Positions 1 through 6,843 of a stretch of 8,095 nucleotides of DNA are shown here, in pieces (positions within the stretch are counted from its first letter, which is position 1; the number at the start of each line of letters is the position of its first letter). The translations under genes and the position numbers were made by a program. This DNA is from Firmicutes bacterium CAG:449 (lineage in GTDB: Bacteria > Bacillota_I > Bacilli_A > RFN20 > CAG-449): assembly GCA_000432895.1 (NCBI GenBank), contig FR889421.1:45895-53989 (forward strand), in the 5' to 3' direction. Under the pieces are notes generated by a model. The model saw only the letters and a list, made by a program, of their open reading frames with translations, ran no database searches and had not been told where the DNA came from.

Positions 1-885
1 ACTGATGAAGTTATTAAAGAAATTTCTAAAGAATTACAAAAGAAAAGAAATAGTGGTGTTAAAGGTTTTGTAACTGGTGTTGATACTGGTTATAGAGTTT
101 TGAATAAATTAACTGGTGGTTGGCAAGATGGAACTTTAAATATTTTAGCGGCTCGTCCTTCAGTTGGTAAAACTGCTTTTGCGATTAATCTAGCGTATAA
201 TGCGGCGACAATTGCTAAAAAGACTGTTGCTATGTTTTCTCTTGAAATGTCTGCAAAAGATATTGTTAAAAGATTAATTGCTTCCATTAGTAATGTTGAT
301 TCAATGAATTTAAGAACTGGTAATCTTACTGATAATGATTGGATGGCTTTAGAAGAAGCTGAATATAAACTTAATCGCATTAAATTTTATATTGATGATA
401 CATCTGGGATTAAATTAGGTGAACTTAAAACAAAAGTTACTAAATTGAAAGCACAAGATCCTAATTTAGGATTAATTGTTATTGATTATTTAGGTTTAAT
501 TCGAGCGGATAAAGAAAAAGCTGATAATCGTCAAAATATTGATGAGATTTCTCGTTCTTTAAAAGGCTTAGCTAGAGATACAGGAGTACCTGTTTTATGC
601 TTATGTCAATTATCAAGAGCTAATGAAAAAGAAAAAAGAAAGCCTATTATGTCAGATTTAAGAGATTCTGGTTCTATTGAACAAGATGCTGATACAGTTA
701 TGTTCTTATCTAGAGAAAATTATCAAAAGAGTGAAGAACAAAAAGCTGATGATAATTCTTCACCAATGAGTCAAATGGAATTTATTGATGTTGATTTAAA
801 AAAGAATCGTAATGGTAATATTGGCTCAATGAAATTAGCGTTTGTTATGAATATTTCTAAATTTACAGAAATTGAAGGTAATTAA
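1..885 (+). CDS. dnaB: Replicative DNA helicase DnaB, C-terminal part (5' end outside window)
   Basis: This is the ring helicase that unwinds DNA at the replication fork using ATP. The frame is open from base 1, so the gene starts upstream; 294 codons are visible and, against the usual length of about 450, roughly 150 N-terminal codons (primase-interacting domain) are missing. The visible part is the linker plus the RecA-like motor. Counting codons from base 1, Walker A (ARPSVGKT) is at 51-58, the SLEM motif at 80-83, and the Walker B aspartate of LIVIDY at about 162. These are followed by the family-typical QLSRANE, SDLRDSGSIEQDAD and, near the end, KKNRNGNIG with the likely arginine finger. 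All key residues are present, so it looks functional. A TTG at 100 opens a shorter frame but falls inside the conserved domain and is not the start. The stop TAA lies 1 nt before walJ. Family assignment is very secure. Confidence 0.97.
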   Translation, partial: TDEVIKEISKELQKKRNSGVKGFVTGVDTGYRVLNKLTGGWQDGTLNILAARPSVGKTAFAINLAYNAATIAKKTVAMFSLEMSAKDIVKRLIASISNVDSMNLRTGNLTDNDWMALEEAEYKLNRIKFYIDDTSGIKLGELKTKVTKLKAQDPNLGLIVIDYLGLIRADKEKADNRQNIDEISRSLKGLARDTGVPVLCLCQLSRANEKEKRKPIMSDLRDSGSIEQDADTVMFLSRENYQKSEEQKADDNSSPMSQMEFIDVDLKKNRNGNIGSMKLAFVMNISKFTEIEGN

Positions 886-889
886 TATG
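875..889 (+). promoter_or_regulatory. Ribosome binding site and start of walJ
   Basis: GAAGGT inside the last codons of dnaB lies about 8 nt before the ATG at 887. This decides the start: the same frame could open with a TTG at 872, but that codon has no SD at the right distance and would add five residues (MKVIN) ahead of the conserved beginning MRYYIFESGSKGNST. Confidence 0.6.
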
Positions 890-1654
890 CGTTATTATAT
901 ATTTGAATCTGGATCAAAGGGAAATTCTACTTTAATTGCTTCCAAAGGAAAATATTTATTAATTGATGATGGTATTTCTATTAGAAAATTTAAAGGTTAT
1001 TTATCAAGAATTAATGTTGATTTTGCCTCTATTAATGTTGTTTTGGTTACTCATTCTCATTCAGATCATACTAAAGGTTTAGATGCTTTTGAGCAAAGAT
1101 GTATTTACGCTAGTAAATCTACAACAACAGTTTTAGATGATCATGTTTTGGTTCCTTATCGAAAATATGAATTAAATGGTTTTATAATTACAGTTGTTCC
1201 TACTTCGCATGATGCAGTGGGTTCAATTGGTTTTATAATTGAAGATGGAAATGAAAAATTAGTTTATATTACTGATACTGGATATATCTATGAAAGAGTT
1301 TTATCTTATTTAAAGGATGCTGATTATTATATATTTGAATCTAATCATGATGTTAGAATGCAATTAACTAGTGGTAGACCTCAATATTTAATTGATCGTA
1401 TTATGGGTGATTATGGGCATCTTTCTAATGAAGATGCTAGTTTATATTTATCTGAGATTATTTCTTTAAGAACTAAAGAAATAGTTTTAGCTCATCTTTC
1501 TGAAGAAGCTAATACTCCTGAAAAAGCTTTAGAAGCTTTTAAAAAGATTACTAGCAAAAGAAAAGTTGATGTTTCTCATATCTCTATTCGTTGTGCTAGT
1601 CAACATGAAATGGTGACTGGAGGTAATCTTCAACAGGAGATGATTAATGGTTAA
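887..1654 (+). CDS. walJ: WalJ/YycJ-type metallo-beta-lactamase-fold hydrolase
   Basis: A 255-residue cytoplasmic MBL-fold protein of the WalJ/YycJ group; Bacillus members have been described as metal-dependent 5'-exonucleases linked to DNA repair. The metal-binding signature HSHSDH is at residues 56-61, the next histidine at TSH (108), the bridging aspartate at ITDTG (130), and the last histidine in LAHLS (203). Hallmarks of this subgroup are the start SGSKGNST (residues 8-15), ESNHD (151-155) and GHLSNED (177-183). Length is about normal for the family. All metal ligands are present, so it should be active. It follows dnaB after a 1-nt gap and overlaps rlmH by 8 nt, so the three are probably co-transcribed and coupled. 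In Bacillus, walJ is the last gene of the walRKHIJ operon; the Wal two-component genes are not in this window. The family call is secure; the nuclease activity is inferred from relatives. Confidence 0.93.
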   Translation: MRYYIFESGSKGNSTLIASKGKYLLIDDGISIRKFKGYLSRINVDFASINVVLVTHSHSDHTKGLDAFEQRCIYASKSTTTVLDDHVLVPYRKYELNGFIITVVPTSHDAVGSIGFIIEDGNEKLVYITDTGYIYERVLSYLKDADYYIFESNHDVRMQLTSGRPQYLIDRIMGDYGHLSNEDASLYLSEIISLRTKEIVLAHLSEEANTPEKALEAFKKITSKRKVDVSHISIRCASQHEMVTGGNLQQEMING

Positions 1655-2126
1655 TCTTCGTTTAATCGCGGTAGGAAAAATTAAAGAGCAATTTTTAAAA
1701 GATGAGATTAATGAATATCTAAAAAGACTTTCTAGATATTGTAAAATATCTATTTTAGAAGTTGAAGATGAAAAAATTAAAGAAAATGCTTCTTTAAAAG
1801 AAGAAAATATGGTTAAAATAGAAGAAGGTAAAAGAATTTTAAAACAAATTAAAAGTAATGATTTTGTTTTATTAATTGATTTACATGGTGAAGAAATGTC
1901 TAGTGTTGAATTTGCTAAGAAATTTGAGCAAATTATTAATACAAATAGTAGTATTTGTTTAGTTATTGCTGGATCGTTAGGCTTTTCTCAAGAAGTAATT
2001 GATAGAGCTAATTATCGCTTTTGTTTATCTAAATTAACTTTTACTCATCAAATGACTAGAGCAATTGTTTTAGAACAAGTGTATCGGGCTTTTAAAATTA
2101 ATAATAAGGAAACATATCATAAATAA
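1647..2126 (+). CDS. rlmH: 23S rRNA (pseudouridine-1915-N3) methyltransferase RlmH
   Basis: RlmH uses S-adenosylmethionine to methylate N3 of pseudouridine 1915 in helix 69 of 23S rRNA, acting on assembled 70S ribosomes. The product is 159 residues, the standard length, and is alignable from end to end with the Bacillus protein: an N-terminal strand LRLIAVGKIKE, the SPOUT-fold trefoil-knot loop IAGSLGFS (107-114; Bacillus has IGGSLG, so one glycine is alanine here), then TFTHQMTR (131-138), EQVYRAFKI, and the conserved C-terminal YHK. The ATG at 1647 has an AGGAG at 1635-1639, 7 nt upstream, and overlaps the walJ end by 8 nt. The TAA stop is directly followed by the ATG of the next gene. The G-to-A change in the SAM loop is conservative and I expect an active enzyme. 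Confidence 0.95.
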   Translation: MVNLRLIAVGKIKEQFLKDEINEYLKRLSRYCKISILEVEDEKIKENASLKEENMVKIEEGKRILKQIKSNDFVLLIDLHGEEMSSVEFAKKFEQIINTNSSICLVIAGSLGFSQEVIDRANYRFCLSKLTFTHQMTRAIVLEQVYRAFKINNKETYHK

Positions 2127-5100
2127 ATGGAATTAAAAAAGAAATATTTAGATTTTAAAGAAAGAATCTTAGAAGTTAAATTAGTTAGTAAAATTAAAGA
2201 TATTTATGTTAAATTATCAAAAACAAGATATTTCTCTTTTATTGTGTTTTTATATTTAGTTGGAATTATTATGTTTATTTCAACATTAATTAGAAATAAT
2301 TTTACTATTCCTGTTTCTGGTGATTTTACTTTACAAGAAATTCCATTTTATTTTAATGGCTATGATGATTGGTGGAAATCAATTACTAGTGGTAAATTTG
2401 TTATGTGGGATGATTCGGCCATGTTAGGGGTCAATAACATTGGTGCGAATTCATTTTATTATTTATTTAATCCTTTCTTCTTAGTTTTATTATTAGTTCC
2501 TAGAAGTATTATGCCACAGGCACAAGCTTTTATGATGATTACTAAAATGGTTCTTGCTGGATTAAGCATGAAGTTATTATTAGAAAAATTTAAAGTTAAA
2601 GAAGAAACTACATGGCTTGTTTCTTTAGCGTATGCTTTCTGTGGTTGGAATTTATATTATTTATGGTTCAATCATTTTTTAGAAATTGCCGTTTTAATGC
2701 CTTTATTTTTATTAGGTATTGAAAAAGTAATTAAAGATCAAAAACCATTAATGTTAATATTAGTTATTTTTATTTCAGGATTAACTAATTATTTCTTTTT
2801 AATTTCATTTTGCTTTTGTGGTGCTTTTTATGCAATGTTTAGGTACTTTCAAAATTTAAAATATTATAAAGAAATAAATAATTATCGTAAGTTAAATAAG
2901 ATTCCTCAACTAGTTGATGTAAGATTTGAAGTTATTGTACAAGGTGTATTTGCTTTTGCTACTGGTTTAATGATGGCAAGTATTATTTTATTTCCTTGTT
3001 TTGCGGTGGCTTTAAATAATACTCGTGTAACAAGTCAAACTTATTTAACTAGATTAACTGATGCGATACTTTTATTTTCAAGTTTACCTTTTTCAGAGGC
3101 TTTAAAAGGGTTAAATGAAGTTTTATTTAAATGGCAAAATAATCAGGAAAAGTATTTACTTTATCCTTTAATTGCTTTTTTTACTCCAAATGTTTCTTGC
3201 TTTGATTCAATTATTATTGCTAATTCAGGATATGATAATGCTTATTGTTCAACATATATTTATGCACCATTATTATTGCTATTTATTCCAAGTGTGATTA
3301 ATGCTTTTAAAAAGAATTGTATTTCCACTTTAATTGCTTTAGCGGGTATTGGCTTATTAATGTTTACCCCTTTTGCTTATTATTGTTTTTCAGGATTTAC
3401 AAGTGTAGCGTATGCAAGATGGTATATTTTTGTTACTGCGATATGTTGTGTTTTTATCGCAGTTCAATATGATAAAAGAGATGAAATGAAAATTTGGTCA
3501 TTAGATGTTTCGTTTGGTGTTATTTTATGCATTTATGGCTATTTACTTTATAAGAGTGAATATTTAATAGAAGTAAAAATGTCTAATGTAAAAGAAATGG
3601 ATGAAAGAATTTTCTATACATATGGTCAAATTATTTATATCTTTATAATGTATTTATATTTAAGAAAAAATTATAAAAAACCTGAGTTTACTTATAATCT
3701 TCGCTATGCGGTGGCTTTAGAAGCGATTGTAATGTGTAATATTACTTTACTTTGTCAAGGGATTGCTTCATATAGTAATTTATATCATGGTCAAAAAAAT
3801 ATTTCTGAAGAAATGGAAATAGCAAGTAATATTAATAAGGTTGATAAATCGTATTTCCGTTTATTTTCCTCTACAGCAGATCGTAATGGTAATAATTTAG
3901 GAATGATGTTATCTACACCAGGACTTGGAACTTTCCATTCTGTTTATAATTATGAATTAGAGGATTTCTTAGACTGGTCACAAGTTCAATATGGTGGAAG
4001 AAATGGTTGGTCAATGGGGATTCACGAAAAAAGAATTAATTTAGATGAATTCGTTGGTGTTAAGTATTATTTATTAAAGCAAGGTGATAATAACGTTCCT
4101 TTTGGCTTTAATGAATATTTAACTACTGATAGCCATGTTGTTTATCGTAATGATAATTTTATTGAATTAGGTTATGCTTTTGATAATATTATTGTTACAC
4201 CTTCTTATGAAAATAGATATGAATCTAATCAAACACTTACTTATCAAGGACAATTATCTTCTTCAAGTAAAGAAACTTTAATCAATGAAAAAGCATATCT
4301 TACAGGGGCTATTTTATATGAAGAAGATGCAAAAGAATTATTTGGTGAAAATTACTCTGATGAGAAATTTAATTATATTACTACAAAGCAAGATTTATTA
4401 GATGGTTTATATTTTACAGATAATACCTTAAAAGATAGTATGATTAATGTTTATTATGCTGAATGGCATGATCAACCTACTTTTACTGATAAAGAAGAAA
4501 ACTACACCAATAGAGGAGCGTATTCTTCTAGTAAAACAAGAAATCTTACTTGGTTTTCTTATTTAGATATTGATACTTCATCTTTAGCAATTGGTGAAGA
4601 ATGTTCTTCTAGAGGTAAATGTTTTGTTTCTATTCAAGCAAGAATGGGTGAAAATTTAGATATTACTTTATATGGACAAAAAGATGGTAAAGAATATGTA
4701 TTGAATAATGATACTCACATGAAGCATTATTTTTCTAAAAATGGTGATAGTAAAAAGCAAAGAGGATTTTATGTTGATGATAAAGTTACTCGTATTAAAA
4801 TTCAAGTAGTGGAAACTATGAATAATAATCGTTATTTATTGAAACCATATATTACTTATGAATATGAAGATACTTATAATAAGCAAATTGCTAAATTAAA
4901 AGAAAATCCTTTATTAAATGTTACTCAAGACGTTAATACTTTTGAATTTGATACTAATTTTAATCAAGATAAAATGGTTGTTTTACAAATTCCATATGAT
5001 CAAGGATGGTCTTTAAAAGATGAAAATGAAGATATTAAGATTTATAAAGGGCAAGGTGGATTTGTTGCATTTTATGGAAAACAAGGTAACCATCATTATG

Positions 5101-5246
5101 TATTAAAATATGAAACTCCTTATTTAAAAGAAGGATTTAAAATGATGGCAATAGGTGTATTTTTAGTTAGTGCAATGTATATTGGTCAAAACTATTTCTA
5201 TTTTAATAAAAAACGTTATGAAAGAATGTTTTCTTTGAAAGCCTAA
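2127..5246 (+). CDS. YfhO-family polytopic membrane protein, putative GT-C glycosyltransferase
   Basis: A 1039-residue integral membrane protein of the YfhO family. Relatives in Bacillus and Listeria add sugars to teichoic acids from an undecaprenyl-linked donor on the outer face of the membrane. After a basic cytoplasmic start, the first membrane segment is at about 36-56. Next comes an outer loop with SGDFTLQEIPFY (64-75), matching the family's catalytic-loop aspartate region, then LFNPFFLVLLLVP (113-125). About a dozen more helices run to about 545, including the typical ARWYIF (430-435). A large extracytoplasmic domain (about 550-1000) carries LDEFVGVKYYLL (639-650) and the family's C-terminal pattern IPYDQGW (955-961) ahead of GGFVAFYG. 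A last helix lies at about 1006-1026 with a basic tail. The ATG abuts the rlmH stop; the nearest SD-like AAGGA (2106-2110) is 16 nt away, so reinitiation after rlmH is likely. No CsbB or GtcA-like partner is visible. Family is secure; the sugar and acceptor are unknown. Confidence 0.9.
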   Translation: MELKKKYLDFKERILEVKLVSKIKDIYVKLSKTRYFSFIVFLYLVGIIMFISTLIRNNFTIPVSGDFTLQEIPFYFNGYDDWWKSITSGKFVMWDDSAMLGVNNIGANSFYYLFNPFFLVLLLVPRSIMPQAQAFMMITKMVLAGLSMKLLLEKFKVKEETTWLVSLAYAFCGWNLYYLWFNHFLEIAVLMPLFLLGIEKVIKDQKPLMLILVIFISGLTNYFFLISFCFCGAFYAMFRYFQNLKYYKEINNYRKLNKIPQLVDVRFEVIVQGVFAFATGLMMASIILFPCFAVALNNTRVTSQTYLTRLTDAILLFSSLPFSEALKGLNEVLFKWQNNQEKYLLYPLIAFFTPNVSCFDSIIIANSGYDNAYCSTYIYAPLLLLFIPSVINAFKKNCISTLIALAGIGLLMFTPFAYYCFSGFTSVAYARWYIFVTAICCVFIAVQYDKRDEMKIWSLDVSFGVILCIYGYLLYKSEYLIEVKMSNVKEMDERIFYTYGQIIYIFIMYLYLRKNYKKPEFTYNLRYAVALEAIVMCNITLLCQGIASYSNLYHGQKNISEEMEIASNINKVDKSYFRLFSSTADRNGNNLGMMLSTPGLGTFHSVYNYELEDFLDWSQVQYGGRNGWSMGIHEKRINLDEFVGVKYYLLKQGDNNVPFGFNEYLTTDSHVVYRNDNFIELGYAFDNIIVTPSYENRYESNQTLTYQGQLSSSSKETLINEKAYLTGAILYEEDAKELFGENYSDEKFNYITTKQDLLDGLYFTDNTLKDSMINVYYAEWHDQPTFTDKEENYTNRGAYSSSKTRNLTWFSYLDIDTSSLAIGEECSSRGKCFVSIQARMGENLDITLYGQKDGKEYVLNNDTHMKHYFSKNGDSKKQRGFYVDDKVTRIKIQVVETMNNNRYLLKPYITYEYEDTYNKQIAKLKENPLLNVTQDVNTFEFDTNFNQDKMVVLQIPYDQGWSLKDENEDIKIYKGQGGFVAFYGKQGNHHYVLKYETPYLKEGFKMMAIGVFLVSAMYIGQNYFYFNKKRYERMFSLKA

Positions 5247-5266
5247 GCAAAGAATTTACTTATTTC
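5231..5266 (+). terminator. Weak hairpin over the convergent stop codons
   Basis: TTCTTTG (5231-5237) pairs with CAAAGAA (5248-5254) around a 10-nt loop that contains both genes' stop codons, followed by the T-rich stretch TTTACTTATTTCT. The stem has only two G-C pairs, so it is a weak candidate terminator for the rightward operon. The minus-strand reading lacks a T tail. Confidence 0.3.
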
Positions 5267-5692
5267 TACCCATTGTTGATATTCTTTTTTGTTTTCTTCA
5301 AGAGAATAATCTTTATTAAAAGTTCTATTGATTGGATTATATAATTTAAATATACTAGATAATCTTTCTTTTGTTTCTTCATCTATTTGTTGATTTATAA
5401 GTGTTAGTAAATATGATTTTAATTCATTAGAATAATAATCTTCAATAATAGAAGCGGCTCCATAAGAATCTTCTTGATCAGTAAGATCAAGAACTATTTT
5501 TATTAATTCAGTGAATGTTCCAAGTGGCTTTTTATAAAAGCCATTTTCTTTTCCCCATCCAAAATCATATAAAGCACAAGCTTCCCATTCTGAACCATCT
5601 ATTAATGAAATATATTTTCCATTAATATATTCTAAGTTAAAATCAGAAGGCGTTTGTTTGTTAAATCTTGTACTCATCATAAATTTTTTCAT
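5243..5692 (-). CDS. Hypothetical protein, 149 residues, orphan
   Basis: I do not recognise this protein. It is 149 residues with no signal peptide, membrane segment or lipobox, and it is rich in acidic, lysine and tyrosine residues, so a soluble cytoplasmic protein is likely. Visible patches are an N-terminal strand-rich part with NGKYISLIDGSEWEACALYD (about 24-43) and a helical second half (GAASIIEDYYSNELKSYLL, then LINQQIDEETKERLSSIF). The size and layout would suit a small immunity-type or regulatory protein, but no motif proves it. The ATG ending at 5692 has GTGAGGTT (5701-5708) upstream, with GAGG 10 nt away, which favours it over the ATG codons at 5675-5680. A perfect TATAAT (5717-5722) lies just before the SD but has no good -35. 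The frame is intact, unlike everything to its right as far as 6844. Its TAG stop shares two bases with the TAA of the convergent YfhO gene. Confidence 0.75.
   Translation of the reverse strand: MKKFMMSTRFNKQTPSDFNLEYINGKYISLIDGSEWEACALYDFGWGKENGFYKKPLGTFTELIKIVLDLTDQEDSYGAASIIEDYYSNELKSYLLTLINQQIDEETKERLSSIFKLYNPINRTFNKDYSLEENKKEYQQWVEISKFFA
5471..5502 (+). terminator. Rightward terminator-like hairpin antisense inside the orphan gene (first)
   Basis: TTCTTGATC (5471-5479) and GATCAAGAA (5485-5493) form a perfect 9-bp stem with a 5-nt loop, followed by C and then TATTTTTA. The T-rich tail lies on the plus-strand side only, so it would stop transcripts arriving from the YfhO operon about 230 nt past its stop. 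On the minus strand the same DNA codes for VLDLTDQED of the orphan protein, so the symmetry could be accidental. Confidence 0.35.
5525..5552 (+). terminator. Rightward terminator-like hairpin antisense inside the orphan gene (second)
   Basis: TGGCTTTT (5525-5532) and AAAAGCCA (5536-5543) form a perfect 8-bp stem with a 3-nt loop, immediately followed by TTTTCTTTT. This is the most canonical intrinsic-terminator shape in the window and it faces the rightward operon, about 280 nt past the YfhO stop. On the minus strand it codes NGFYKKPLG of the orphan protein and has no T tail in that direction. Confidence 0.45.
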
Positions 5693-5754
5693 ATTAAACT
5701 AACCTCACTAATTTTTATTATATAATCATATAGTCTATCAAAATTATGATATAT

Positions 5755-5770
5755 AACACCATTTAGTGTT
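5755..5770. repeat. Short inverted repeat upstream of the orphan gene
   Basis: AACAC (5755-5759) and GTGTT (5766-5770) are inverted around a 6-nt centre, about 60 nt upstream of the orphan gene's start. It could be a small operator, but a 5-bp arm is easily due to chance in such AT-rich DNA. The stretch 5709-5787 otherwise shows nothing I can support. Confidence 0.2.
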
Positions 5771-5787
5771 TTGGATATTAATTATAA

Positions 5788-6025
5788 TTATTTATAGAAG
5801 AAACATATTCTTGTATTATTTTCAAAATCAATCATTAGTTGTCAAGCATAATCTGCAGCTAAATCATTATCATTAAAAGTTCGTTGTTCTGCATATCTAT
5901 TATATTCATAATCTAGCCATAAAGTGACAATATAATTGCCCAATATATAGAAATTACTATGGATTTAATTTTTTCATTTTTACGAGTTAAAAAATTACAA
6001 ATATATATTTTTTTGAAAATATCAT
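5788..6025 (-). pseudogene. Broken gene for a small single-pass membrane protein
   Basis: No full frame is open here, but three consecutive segments on the minus strand read as protein. From the ATG at 6025: MIFSKKYIFVIF, then a stop. Shifted by one base: FLTRKNEKIKSIVISIYWAI, continuing ILSLYG, then TAG; this looks like a basic anchor followed by one membrane helix. Shifted by one more base: LDYEYNRYAEQRTFNDNDL, then AADYA, a TGA at 5842-5844, QLMIDFENNTR, ending at TAA 5788-5790. Both shifts go the same way and fit loss of one base each; the first lies in a run of six Ts (5989-5994), where a seventh T would restore the frame. Repaired, it would be about 80 residues. It starts 21 nt after the end of the broken lipoprotein gene, so the two may once have formed an operon. 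Family unknown; the decay call is inference from continuity of plausible protein. Confidence 0.5.
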
Positions 6026-6046
6026 GTTTTTCTTTAATAATTTTTT

Positions 6047-6391
6047 TTAGTCTTCCATTTGAACTGGTTGAACATTTTGAGAAACCCACCAATTTGAATA
6101 CTTTTCTACCAATTTAAATAATGATAATCCAGTTAACTCATAAGTATTTGAATTTTCAAAATATTTAGGCTCAGGAAAGTATAAATCACCAAATTTGGTT
6201 TTTACAATCCATTCATCTACAATACCACCTTCAGTGGAAACGTAAGAATCAACTTGTTTAAACTCTAATTCATCCATTGGTATTTCACAAATAAATGTTT
6301 CATTCTACCATACCTCTGCAGTTTCTTTATAAGAAACAAATCCATGAGCTTGTAAACTAGTATATTCAAATGAAACCTACTCACTTATAAA
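6047..6391 (-). pseudogene. C-terminal fragment of the broken lipoprotein gene
   Basis: A 76-codon frame opens with ATG at 6277 and ends with TAA at 6047, but it is not a free-standing gene: no SD precedes that ATG, and the same frame continues upstream as convincing protein. Upstream it reads ISE, TAG (6377-6379), VSFEYTSLQAHGFVSYKETA, EVW, TAG (6305-6307), NETFICEIP, and then enters the 76-codon part (MDELEFKQVDSYVSTEGG, KTKFGDLYFPEPKYF, KLVEKYSNWW). Each TAG is one substitution away from a sense codon such as CAG or TGG. This frame is linked to the preceding fragment by an apparent one-base deletion near 6390. I read it as the end of the protein whose N-terminus is the lipoprotein at 7803. 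The 76-residue frame could in principle still be translated, but nothing supports that. Confidence 0.6.
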
Positions 6392-6843
6392 TTATTAGTA
6401 ATTATTGAATATAAAGTATAACCGCCACCAGTAACTTGTCAATTGCTAGTAACATCTTCATATACTAGTATTTCAAGCAAACTTAATACCATATTTTTAT
6501 CTTCCATATCACTACTATATCTGTTAGCATATCTGGAGCAACACCAATTGCTCCTGTTTCTTTTCTAACTTCTACAATATCATTAATAGAAATATTTGGA
6601 ATATTAAGTGCATTACGAACATCAGTATATTCAATACTAATTGTTTTAAATTCTATCACAATATCTTCAGATGCATAACAAATGTATATTTATACATATA
6701 TTCATCATTTACTTTTATTGTATCTTGTATTTTGCAGAATTCATTATTTACATACATAGCTAAATCAACATCCATTATTGGATGAGAGTAGAATTCTAAT
6801 TTCGTACCAGGAGTATACATTCCTTCATCGCTTGATAATTCAT
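6392..6843 (-). pseudogene. Middle of the broken lipoprotein gene, three frame-shifted segments
   Basis: No frame stays open, but minus-strand segments join into one plausible extracellular protein. Segment one (about 6855-6674): IIDELSSDEGMYTPGTKLEF, then SHPIMDVDLAMYVNNEF, ending KYTFVM. Segment two (about 6671-6515): SEDIVIEFKTISIEYTDVRN, then IPNISINDIVEVRKETGAIG and APDMLT. Segment three (about 6520-6392): YSSDMEDKNMVLSLLEILVY, EDVTSN, a TGA at 6439-6441, then QVTGGGYTLYSIITNN. Each join needs one added base. The clearest is at 6672-6673, where ATG CA TCT becomes ATG CCA TCT and restores the common pattern F-V-M-P-S-E-D-I-V-I-E-F. Every shift is in the same direction, so simple single-base losses explain all of them. 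The segments lie in order with no gap, which argues strongly for one decayed gene rather than several small ones. Confidence 0.65.

Noticed and set aside
90..380. Minus-strand open frame of 96 codons opposite dnaB
   Set aside because: It lies antisense to the highly conserved helicase core, has no recognisable motif, and is explained by the codon pattern of dnaB.
872..886. Upstream TTG start for walJ
   Set aside because: It adds five unconserved residues overlapping dnaB and has no SD at a suitable distance; the ATG at 887 has one.
5713..5741. TTGATA (-35) with TATAAT (-10) promoter for the orphan gene
   Set aside because: The spacer is only 13 nt; a 16-nt alternative (AATAAA) would put the transcript start inside the SD. 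The promoter is left unassigned.
6047..6277. Free-standing 76-residue protein gene
   Set aside because: There is no SD before its ATG, and the same frame continues upstream as good protein interrupted only by TAG codons, so it is the tail of a broken larger gene.
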